Of a DNA stretch of 60,580 nt, positions 1-7,034 are shown one piece after another; within the stretch, counting starts at the first letter, position 1, and every line of letters starts with the position of its first letter. The position numbers and the translations under genes were made by a program. Below the pieces are notes generated by a model. The model was not told the DNA's origin. It saw only the letters and a list, made by a program, of their open reading frames with translations, and searched no databases. The stretch spans positions 1 to 60,580 of the forward strand of contig CAVHPP010000012.1 of assembly GCA_963638105.1 (NCBI GenBank). Direction: 5' to 3'. This DNA comes from CAG-217 sp963638105 (GTDB lineage Bacteria; Bacillota; Clostridia; Oscillospirales; Acutalibacteraceae).

Positions 1-18
1 TACGGAAAGCTACCTGTT

Positions 19-105
19 TGGTGCGGATGACGGGACTTGAACCCACATGAACTTGCATTCACTAGAACCTGAATCTAGCGCGTCTGCCAATTCCGCCACA
101 TCCGC
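19..105 (-). tRNA. tRNA-Leu (anticodon CAG)
   Basis: Reading the minus strand from 105, a 7-bp acceptor stem (GCGGATG with CATCCGC) closes a class II tRNA with a long variable arm. The T-loop is GTTCAAGTC-like, the discriminator is A and the CCA is encoded. The anticodon stem CTAGA/TCTAG encloses the loop TTCAGGT, giving anticodon CAG. Its 87-nt length equals that of the other two leucine tRNAs in the window. Confidence 0.95.
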
Positions 106-192
106 ATATTCAATTTGCTCTAAATTTTTACACGCCAAGAGCGGGCGAGGCAGAGCCAAAAGGCTTGATCTGCGGTGCTGTCCGAAACAGCA

Positions 193-221
193 TTGACATA
201 ATACCACGGGGGGAGTAAAAT
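193..221 (+). promoter_or_regulatory. Predicted sigma-A promoter for the 256-2119 gene pair
   Basis: TTGACA at 193-198 and TAAAAT at 216-221 are separated by exactly 17 bp. The expected start near 228 lies downstream of an ATG at 220, so translation of the next gene must begin at the later ATG at 256. Confidence 0.7.
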
Positions 222-255
222 GTCAATAAGAAATTTTGATTTTTTTGAGGTTTTT

Positions 256-813
256 ATGAAAAAAATTTGGATTTCGCTGATTTCCGCGTTATACTGTGGT
301 TTTACGGTAGGGTATATGCACTTTGCGGACCCGCGCACCAACGCCGGGGCGCTCTCCACCATCGGGCTGGATCACCCGGTGTTGTTTGCCCTGTGGGGCG
401 CGGGCACTTATGGCGTACTTTACCTTTTGCTCTATACCGTGTATAATAGGCAAAAGCGCAGGGGACTGTGCCACGGTCTGTTGCTGCCTGCCGGTGTGGG
501 TATGGCGCTGACGGTGTGCTGTCCTTTTGACTTTGAGCGGCACACCCTGTGGCTGCTGCACTGTATCGGGTCGCTGGCTTTTTCCGTGCTCAGCGGGGTA
601 GCGATCTTTCTGTGCTTTTTGTTTCCATTCAAAAAAGGGCGGTTTTGGCAGTGCGCCACGGTGTTTTGGGCGGCGCTGATGATCGGCGATCTGCTTTTGC
701 TGCTGATCTACAAAGAGACCGGCTTGACCGAGGCGGCGCCGGTGCTCACCGGTGTGGTGCTGCTGAACATTGCGATTTATCAAAAAGAGAGGGTGACAGC
801 TTATGCGGCTTGA
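256..813 (+). CDS. Six-TM membrane protein of unknown function
   Basis: I do not recognise this 185-residue protein. Hydrophobic segments lie near residues 4-20, 42-62, 73-89, 99-124, 132-151 and 162-176, with basic connecting stretches (NRQKRR, FKKGRF), so it is a polytopic membrane protein with no visible catalytic motif. The ATG at 256 is chosen over the in-frame ATG at 220 because a consensus -10 box overlaps the latter and GAGG sits five bases before 256. Its end overlaps the start of the decarboxylase gene by 11 bases, so the two are probably translationally coupled. A link to amino acid or polyamine export would be a guess. Confidence 0.7.
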   Translation: MKKIWISLISALYCGFTVGYMHFADPRTNAGALSTIGLDHPVLFALWGAGTYGVLYLLLYTVYNRQKRRGLCHGLLLPAGVGMALTVCCPFDFERHTLWLLHCIGSLAFSVLSGVAIFLCFLFPFKKGRFWQCATVFWAALMIGDLLLLLIYKETGLTEAAPVLTGVVLLNIAIYQKERVTAYAA

Positions 814-2119
814 TCAAGCGCTGGCGCACTTAGAGCGCTATCCGTTCCATATGCCCGGACACAAGCGCAACCCGGATTTTCGTTTGCCGGGTGCGGAAAT
901 TGATATTACGGAAATTGACGGCTACGATGATCTGCACGCCCCCACCGGCTTATTGGCCCGGCTGCAAGGGGATTTGGCAGCGCTGTATGGTGCGGGGGCG
1001 TCTTTTCTCTCTGTCAACGGCTCTACCTGCTGTATTTTGGCGACCATATCCGCCCTGTGCAAGCCGGGGAACGAAATTCTCATTGCCCGCAACTGCCACA
1101 AGGCGGTGTATAACGCCTGCTTTTTGAACCGGTTGCAGGTGCACTATGTGGAACCGGAGTTTGACCCGGCCACCGGTTTTTATACCCGCGTGACCCAGGC
1201 CGCGCTGGATAAGGCGCTGGCTGCCCACCCGGAGGTGGCAGCGGTGGTGGTGACCTCGCCTACATACGAGGGCTATATTTCCCGTCTGCGCTGCTCGGTG
1301 CCGCTGGTGGTGGACGCAGCCCACGGCGCACACCTGGGGCTGGCCCCTTGGCTGCCCGGCCGTATGGAGGGGGACGCGGTGATCTGCTCTTATCACAAGA
1401 CCCTGCCGGCGTTGACCCAAACTGCCGGTGTGCAGGTATATGACGCATCTTTGGCGCCGAAGATCAAGCGGTATATGGATATGTACGAGACCAGTTCTCC
1501 CAGCTATGTGCTGATGAACAGCGTGGCCAAAATGGTCGATGTGGTGGCAGATCCGGCTGCATTTGAAACGCTGCAAGCGGGACTGCAAAGGCTATACAAA
1601 CTGCCTTTGCAGCACCTGCGATTGATCCGGGCGGACGACCCCACCAAGATCAATATTTCCACCCTGCATTGCAACATAGACGGCAACGCCCTGGCGGACC
1701 GACTGCGGGCGCGTGGGATCGAGCCGGAGATGAGCGACCGTATCCATGTGATCTGTATGGCAACGGTGGGGGACACCGCCGCCGGATTTGATCTGCTGGC
1801 ACGCGCGTTGAGAGAGATCGATTGTACTTTGGAACCGGGCGACCGGCCGGTGGCGCCGCTGCCCTTGCCGCCCCGGCACCTGCAAAGCTGGCAGGTGCCC
1901 GCCGGGGATCTGCTGCCGATCCAGCAGGCAGTGGGGCGAATCGCCTGTGAAACGGTGTTTGCCTATCCGCCGGGGGTGCCGATGATCGTGCCCGGTGAGG
2001 AGATCACCGCGGCGTTTGTGCAGGCAATTCAGACGGCGAAAAACAGCGGCACGGTGCTCCACGGAACTGCCGGCGGCGGGGCAGAGCGCATTTGCTGCTG
2101 CGTATTGACAAAGAACTGA
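803..2119 (+). CDS. Orn/Lys/Arg decarboxylase-like PLP enzyme
   Basis: This is a 438-residue fold-type I PLP enzyme of the Orn/Lys/Arg decarboxylase family, resembling the small Gram-positive members (YaaO/SpeA type). The N-terminal HMPGHKRN (residues 16-23) is a family hallmark. DAAHGAH (171-177) carries the cofactor-binding Asp and His, and SYHKT (196-200) contains the probable Schiff-base lysine K199. A smaller C-terminal domain follows. The likely reaction is decarboxylation of a basic amino acid to a polyamine precursor in the cytoplasm; the substrate cannot be read from sequence. GGTGA lies just before the ATG, which overlaps the upstream membrane gene. The SCIFF promoter lies within the last 20 bases of this gene. 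Confidence 0.88.
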   Translation: MRLDQALAHLERYPFHMPGHKRNPDFRLPGAEIDITEIDGYDDLHAPTGLLARLQGDLAALYGAGASFLSVNGSTCCILATISALCKPGNEILIARNCHKAVYNACFLNRLQVHYVEPEFDPATGFYTRVTQAALDKALAAHPEVAAVVVTSPTYEGYISRLRCSVPLVVDAAHGAHLGLAPWLPGRMEGDAVICSYHKTLPALTQTAGVQVYDASLAPKIKRYMDMYETSSPSYVLMNSVAKMVDVVADPAAFETLQAGLQRLYKLPLQHLRLIRADDPTKINISTLHCNIDGNALADRLRARGIEPEMSDRIHVICMATVGDTAAGFDLLARALREIDCTLEPGDRPVAPLPLPPRHLQSWQVPAGDLLPIQQAVGRIACETVFAYPPGVPMIVPGEEITAAFVQAIQTAKNSGTVLHGTAGGGAERICCCVLTKN

Positions 2120-2133
2120 AAGTATTGTAAAAT
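2105..2133 (+). promoter_or_regulatory. Predicted promoter of the SCIFF peptide gene
   Basis: TTGACA (2105-2110), a 17-bp spacer and TAAAAT (2128-2133). It starts inside the last codons of the decarboxylase gene and should initiate near 2140, about 25 bases before the peptide ATG. The peptide can therefore be expressed independently of the upstream pair. Confidence 0.72.
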
Positions 2134-2164
2134 AGAACCAACATATTGAAATGAGGTGCTTTTT

Positions 2165-2311
2165 ATGAAAAGAATTAAAACTTTAAGTTCCAGAAATCTT
2201 TGTGCTTCCGCTCAAAAGGGCGGCTGCGGCGAGTGCCAGACTTCTTGTCAGTCTGCCAGCAAGACCTCTTGCTCCGTTGCCAACCAGAAGTGCGAGCAGC
2301 TGAAGAAATAA
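2165..2311 (+). CDS. scfA: Six-cysteine peptide SCIFF (RiPP precursor)
   Basis: This 48-residue peptide begins MKRIKTLSSRNLC and contains exactly six cysteines at positions 13, 21, 24, 28, 36 and 43, with a CGECQTSCQSA core. This matches the SCIFF family (six cysteines in about forty-five residues), which is nearly universal in Clostridia. In characterised members the paired radical SAM enzyme makes Cys-to-Thr thioether (ranthipeptide) crosslinks; Thr26, Thr34 and several serines are available here. The mature product's role is unknown in the family. A GAGGTG ribosome binding site precedes the ATG. A hairpin with T-tract separates it from the maturase gene. Confidence 0.95.
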   Translation: MKRIKTLSSRNLCASAQKGGCGECQTSCQSASKTSCSVANQKCEQLKK

Positions 2312-2325
2312 GAATTTTGCAATTA

Positions 2326-2362
2326 GGGCGGGATGGGCGATTGCCCGGGTCCCGCCTTTTTT
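2326..2362 (+). terminator. Hairpin and T-tract between SCIFF and its maturase
   Basis: GGCGGGA (2327-2333) pairs with TCCCGCC (2350-2356), with an inner GGGC/GCCC pairing, followed by six T residues. It looks like a partial terminator giving more precursor transcript than maturase transcript. Confidence 0.8.
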
Positions 2363-2376
2363 GTTTGGAGTAGACT

Positions 2377-3787
2377 ATGATACACGCATACAAGCTAAAC
2401 GGATACAACATTATCCTGGATCAAAACAGCGGCTGTGTCCATTCTGTGGACCCGGTGGCCTATGATATGATCACTATGTACCGGGATCATGATAAAGAGG
2501 AGATCCGCCGTTTTATTTTAGAGAAGTACAAGAATCANNNNNNNNNNCAAGAATCAGCCGGATGTGACAAACGCGGACATTGATCTTTGTTTTGAAGACA
2601 TTGAGGCGCTGATCGCCGACGGGCGGTTGTTTGCCGAGGATACCTTTGAGGCGGTTGCCGACCAGTTCAAACGCCGCCAGGGGGTGCTGAAGGCCATTTG
2701 CCTGCATGTGGCCCACGACTGCAACCTGGCGTGCAAATACTGCTTTGCCGGCAAGGGCGAGTACGATGGCCGGCGGGAGATCATGTCCTATGAAGTGGGC
2801 AAGCAGGCGCTGGATTATCTTATCGCCAACAGCCCCGGCCGCCGGAATTTGGAAGTGGATTTCTTTGGCGGCGAGCCGCTGCTGAACTGGGATGTGTGCA
2901 AGCGGCTGGTGGCCTATGGCCGGGAGCAGGAGAAGCTGCACAACAAGAACTTTCGCTTTACCCTTACCACCAACGGCTTGCTCATCAACGACGATGTGAT
3001 CGACTTCTCCAACCGGGAGATGGGCAATGTGGTGCTGTCTTTGGACGGGCGCAAGGTTACCCATGACCGGCTGCGGGTGGGCCGCAACGGCAAGGGCAGT
3101 TATGATCTGATCTTGGATAAATTCAAGCGGTTTGCAGACTCCAGAGGGCAAAAGGACTACTATATGCGGGGCACCTATACCCACTTTAATACGGACTTTG
3201 CCGCCGATGTGCTGCACATGGCGGACCTGGGCTTTAAGGAACTGTCTATTGAGCCGGTGGTGTGCGATCCTAAGGAGGATTACGCCTTACAGGAGAGCGA
3301 CCTGCCTGTGCTTTTGGAGCAATACGAGATATTGGCCAAGGAAATGTTGCACCGTTATCGCAAGGGCGACGGTTTTACTTTTTATCACTATATGATCGAC
3401 CTGGACGGCGGCCCCTGTATTGTCAAGCGGGTCAGCGGCTGCGGCGTGGGCACGGAGTATATGGCCGTGACCCCCACCGGCGATTTGTACCCCTGCCATC
3501 AGTTTGTGGGAGACACGGACTTTTTACTTGGCAATGTGTACGACGGCGTGACCCGACCCCAGGTGCTGGAGCAGTTTGAGCACTGCAATGTGTATAGCCA
3601 CAAGGAATGCAAGGACTGCTTTGCCAAGCTGTATTGCAGCGGCGGGTGCGCAGCCAACGCGTACCATACCACCGGCAGTGTGAACGGTGTGTATGACTTT
3701 GGCTGCCATCTGCACCGCAAGCGCATTGAGTGTGCCATTATGCTCAAGGTAGCTGAAGCCGAAGAGGGCTTAAAAGTAGAGTATTAA
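2377..3787 (+). CDS. scfB: SCIFF radical SAM maturase, interrupted by an assembly gap
   Basis: This is a radical SAM/SPASM peptide maturase. An N-terminal peptide-recognition (RRE-like) region of about 90 residues is followed by the CxxxCxxC iron-sulfur motif (CNLACKYC, C109/C113/C116 after gap repair). The C-terminal SPASM domain contains CGVGTEYMAV, GDLYPCHQ and CKDCFAKLYCSGGC. It would bind SAM and several [4Fe-4S] clusters and install thioethers in the upstream peptide. Ten Ns at 2538-2547 break the frame, but CAAGAATCA is present on both sides. Removing the Ns and one copy (19 bases) restores one 463-residue frame reading KYKNQPDVTNAD, so the gene is probably intact in the organism. Confidence 0.95.
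2538..2547. other. Assembly gap (10 N) inside scfB
   Basis: The same nine bases, CAAGAATCA, flank the gap at 2529-2537 and 2548-2556. This suggests two contigs that overlap but were joined with a placeholder. Collapsing the overlap restores the reading frame. Confidence 0.95.
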
Positions 3788-3808
3788 AAAATCAGCGCAT
3801 AAAGAAAA

Positions 3809-3837
3809 CCGCCGGTCGTTATGACCGACGGTTTTTT
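3809..3837. terminator. Bidirectional terminator between scfB and the oxidoreductase gene
   Basis: A nine-pair stem (CCGCCGGTC/GACCGACGG, one mismatch) around GTTAT is followed by T6 and preceded by an A-rich run. It can therefore stop both the plus-strand maturase transcript and the convergent minus-strand oxidoreductase transcript. Confidence 0.85.
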
Positions 3838-3848
3838 GTATGGATTTT

Positions 3849-5162
3849 TTAGTCCAGGTGTACCGCTACCGGCTGGCCGCCGTGGGTGCGACTTTCGTCT
3901 GCCAGATATACACACAGGTGACCGGCAACAGAGTCGAAAATAGAGGTGCATGCCAGGCTGGGCTTTTCGCCGCGGACGAACTGCACAAAGTCCGCCGCCA
4001 GTCGCTCGTCGCCGCCGCCGTGGCCGCCGTAAGCGCCAACCATATCGCCCTTTACATTCAGATCCACTTCCTCAATTTGGCACTCGCCGTTGTGGGCGTC
4101 CGGGGAGGGGTCGATTTTGGATACATAGAACTTGGACTCCTCAAAGTTGCCGTAGATCTCGCCCTTGGTGCCGATAATGTGAATACGGCGCAGGGGTGCG
4201 GAGGAACCGCCCACCATATTGTGGGTACCGGTGGCGCCGCTGGCGAACCGTACCATCACGCTCTGGTGGTCCACTACATCGTTGTCGCACTTGTAAATGC
4301 AGCGACCGTAGGGGGAGTCACCCTTGAGCAGGTTGATCTTATCTTCAATGGTGGGGTTCTCTATGCCCTCCAGCTTGTCCCACACATAGAAGGACCAACG
4401 GTCCGGGTGGTCAATGTACAGCCGCTTGCAAGAGTAGCGGCAGGTATCTACCAGCGGGCAGTCCACCATACACCGAGTGCCGGCGCCTGCCGGGGCGTTC
4501 TCCGGCTTAAACTGGAACTTGCCGCCAAAGGAGCTGACGGCGGTGGGCTTGGTTTCTGCCATCATCCACATCATAATGTCCAGATCGTGGCAGCACTTGG
4601 CCAGCAGCATACTGGTGTGGCACTTTTGGCTGTTGGCCCACTTGCCCCGCACATAAGAGGTGCTTAGGTGGTGGTAAGACACATGCTCCAGGGTTTGAAT
4701 ATTGATAATATCGCCGATTTCACCGGCGGCAATGCGCTCTTTAATGCCATAGTAGAACGGCGTGTATCGCAGCACATGGCAGATCATGACCTTGCTGTGG
4801 TTCTGCCGTGCGCAGTCCACCAGGGTGCGCATTTCTTCTTCATTGACGGCAAAAGGCTTTTCCAGCAGCATATCATACCCGGCGTTCAGCAGGGGTACGG
4901 AGGTCTCGATGTGTACCTCGTCCATGGTGCCGTTGATGATGGTGTCTGCCAGTCTGCCTTTGGCAGCCAGTGCGTTTGCATTTTCAAAACACATATCCTC
5001 GCCGAATCCGTAAAGCTCCCGGCACTTTTTGCGCCGAATGGGGTCCGGGTCTGCCACGCCGACAATTCTCAGCAGCTCCGGGTTGGTCAGTGCCAGTTTA
5101 CTGTACACCATGGAGCGGTGCCCGGCACCTACAATAATAGCCGTTACCGGTTTCTTTTCCAT
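3849..5162 (-). CDS. Gfo/Idh/MocA family NAD(P)-dependent oxidoreductase
   Basis: This 437-residue sugar- or inositol-type dehydrogenase has an N-terminal Rossmann motif (IIVGAGHRS, residues 7-15) and the family EKP signature (LLEKPFAV), whose lysine is catalytic in characterised members. A C-terminal alpha/beta substrate domain follows. The substrate is unknown. A cysteine cluster C-x3-C-x5-C-x3-C in the middle (CMVDCPLVDTC...) could bind metal or a cluster. The ATG at 5162 is chosen because GAGGTGATC precedes it; an upstream in-frame ATG at 5192 lies in the predicted -10 region. It is a single-gene unit diverging from the ABC exporter, with no sugar transporter or kinase beside it. Confidence 0.88.
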   Translation of the reverse strand: MEKKPVTAIIVGAGHRSMVYSKLALTNPELLRIVGVADPDPIRRKKCRELYGFGEDMCFENANALAAKGRLADTIINGTMDEVHIETSVPLLNAGYDMLLEKPFAVNEEEMRTLVDCARQNHSKVMICHVLRYTPFYYGIKERIAAGEIGDIINIQTLEHVSYHHLSTSYVRGKWANSQKCHTSMLLAKCCHDLDIMMWMMAETKPTAVSSFGGKFQFKPENAPAGAGTRCMVDCPLVDTCRYSCKRLYIDHPDRWSFYVWDKLEGIENPTIEDKINLLKGDSPYGRCIYKCDNDVVDHQSVMVRFASGATGTHNMVGGSSAPLRRIHIIGTKGEIYGNFEESKFYVSKIDPSPDAHNGECQIEEVDLNVKGDMVGAYGGHGGGDERLAADFVQFVRGEKPSLACTSIFDSVAGHLCVYLADESRTHGGQPVAVHLD

Positions 5163-5187
5163 TAAGATCACCTCACATTTTTTTATA

Positions 5188-5215
5188 ATCATAGCACCTT
5201 TAACGCATTTGTCAA
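5188..5215 (-). promoter_or_regulatory. Predicted promoter of the Gfo/Idh/MocA gene
   Basis: On the minus strand TTGACA (5215-5210), a 16-bp spacer and TATGAT (5193-5188). Only six bases separate this -35 box from the -35 box of the divergent ABC exporter promoter. Confidence 0.65.
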
Positions 5216-5221
5216 GTTTTA

Positions 5222-5250
5222 TTGACAGAAAGGCAAATAATATCTATAAT
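5222..5250 (+). promoter_or_regulatory. Predicted consensus promoter of the ABC exporter operon
   Basis: TTGACA (5222-5227), 17 bp, TATAAT (5245-5250): a perfect sigma-A consensus, so basal transcription may be strong unless it is repressed. Confidence 0.8.
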
Positions 5251-5300
5251 AAGTACCAACTTATAAATGATCTGTGCTGCCCGGGTGGGCAGTTGGGAGC

Positions 5301-7034
5301 GTGAGAACACTGAAAGACTTGTTGGTCTATTTGAAGCATTATAAAAAAGAGTCCTTCTTTGCGCCGCTGTTTAAGCTGCTGGAAGCGACTTTTGAACTGA
5401 TCGTACCGCTGGTGGTGGCGCGAATCATTGACAGCGGTATTCGGCCTGGCAACAAGACCGTGATCTACCAAAACTGCGCCTTATTGGTGGGCTTTGCCGT
5501 GGTGGGAATGGTGATGGCGATCACTGCCCAGTTTTTTGCTGCTCGGGCGGCTACCGGTTTTGGCAAGGAGCTGCGCAGCAGCCTGTTTGGTAAGATCCAG
5601 AGTTTAAGCTTTTCGGAGCTGGATACCATAGGTCGCTCCTCGTTGATCACCCGAATGACCAACGATGTGACCCAAGCGCAAAACGGCGTGAACCTGGTGC
5701 TGCGTCTGTTTTTGCGCTCGCCCTTTATTGTACTGGGTGCTACCGTAATGGCGTTTACCATTGATGTGCGCTGCGCGTTGATTTTCGTTGTGGTGATTGC
5801 CGCGCTGTCTTTGGTGGTGTTTGGCATTATGGGACTGACCATGCCCGGATATAAAAATGTGCAGCGCCAGCTGGACGGCGTGACCCTGACAACCAGAGAG
5901 AACTATGCCGGTGCCCGCGTGATCCGCGCCTTTGCGGCGGAGGACGCGGAACAGGCCGGATTTAATAAGCGCAATGAGATGCTTTCTCATTTGCAGCGCA
6001 GCGTGGGGCGCCTTTCCGCGCTGTTAAACCCGCTGACTTATATCCTTATTAACATTGGAATCGTGGTGCTGATTCATACCGGCGCCGTGCGGGTGCGTTT
6101 GGGTGACCTGACGCAGGGTCAAGTCGTGGCGCTTTATAACTATATGAGCCAGATTTTGGTGGAACTGGTGAAGCTGGCGAATATGATCATTACCATTACC
6201 AAGGCGCTGGCCTGTGCCTCTCGTATTCAAGGCGTGTTACAGCTGGAGCCTACTTTGAAGCATACAAAAGACGATAAGGCAGGGGACAGCGACGTGGCTG
6301 TCGCCTTTGACGATGTGACCTTGCAGTACAAAAACGCCGGTGAGCCGTCCTTGGAGCACATTTCTTTTACCGTGCCACGGGGTAGCGTGGTGGGTATTAT
6401 CGGCGGCACCGGTAGCGGCAAAAGCAGCCTGGTGTCCCTAATCCCGCATTTTTATGATGTTAAGGACGGGCGGGTGTCTGTCTTTGGCAAGAATGTTTGC
6501 GCTTATGACGACGAGGATCTGCGCCACCGGATCGGCTATGTGCAGCAAAAGGCGGTGCTGTTTCAAGGCACGGTACGCAGCAATTTGTTGTGGGGCGACG
6601 ACAGCGCTTCTGACGATGATTTGCGCACTGCTCTAAGCACGGCGCAGGTGCTGGACATTGTAGAGGATAAAGGCGGTTTGGACGCCCCTGTGGAGCAAAA
6701 TGGCGCCAACTTCTCCGGCGGGCAAAAGCAGCGGCTGTCTGTGGCGCGTGCGCTGGTTCGCAAACCGCAAATTTTGGTGCTGGACGACTCGTCCTCTGCG
6801 CTGGATTATGCAACAGAGGCCGCCATGCGAAAGGCCATTTTGGCGCTGCCTTATAAGCCTACGCTGTTTATCGTCTCCCAGCGTGCCAGCTCCGTGATGT
6901 GTGCCGATCGGATTTTGGTGTTGGAGGACGGGCGCCTGGTAGGCGCCGGGACCCACAAGGAGCTTTTGGCGAATTGCCCGGCATATTGTGAAATCTACCG
7001 TTCTCAATTCAGCGAGGAGGTGACCGGCGCATGA
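5301..7034 (+). CDS. ABC exporter half-transporter, degenerate-site subunit
   Basis: This 577-residue subunit has an N-terminal six-helix exporter domain and a C-terminal ATPase. Walker A GGTGSGKSS lies near residue 366, signature FSGGQ at 471-475 and Walker B ILVLDD at 491-496. The usual catalytic Glu after Walker B is Asp (D496), and the H-loop histidine is replaced by Gln (VSQR, Q527). Its own Walker A/Walker B site is therefore expected to be hydrolysis-deficient, as in heterodimeric exporters of the BmrCD and TM287/288 kind. I take GTG 5301 as start; it lies about 50 bases after the predicted transcription start, and the ribosome binding site is weak. It overlaps the partner gene by four bases. 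Confidence 0.88.
   Translation: MRTLKDLLVYLKHYKKESFFAPLFKLLEATFELIVPLVVARIIDSGIRPGNKTVIYQNCALLVGFAVVGMVMAITAQFFAARAATGFGKELRSSLFGKIQSLSFSELDTIGRSSLITRMTNDVTQAQNGVNLVLRLFLRSPFIVLGATVMAFTIDVRCALIFVVVIAALSLVVFGIMGLTMPGYKNVQRQLDGVTLTTRENYAGARVIRAFAAEDAEQAGFNKRNEMLSHLQRSVGRLSALLNPLTYILINIGIVVLIHTGAVRVRLGDLTQGQVVALYNYMSQILVELVKLANMIITITKALACASRIQGVLQLEPTLKHTKDDKAGDSDVAVAFDDVTLQYKNAGEPSLEHISFTVPRGSVVGIIGGTGSGKSSLVSLIPHFYDVKDGRVSVFGKNVCAYDDEDLRHRIGYVQQKAVLFQGTVRSNLLWGDDSASDDDLRTALSTAQVLDIVEDKGGLDAPVEQNGANFSGGQKQRLSVARALVRKPQILVLDDSSSALDYATEAAMRKAILALPYKPTLFIVSQRASSVMCADRILVLEDGRLVGAGTHKELLANCPAYCEIYRSQFSEEVTGA

Noticed and set aside
3840..4667. Long plus-strand reading frame opposite the oxidoreductase gene
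   Set aside because: It is the complement of a clear Gfo/Idh/MocA gene, has no ribosome binding site and shows low-complexity shadow composition.
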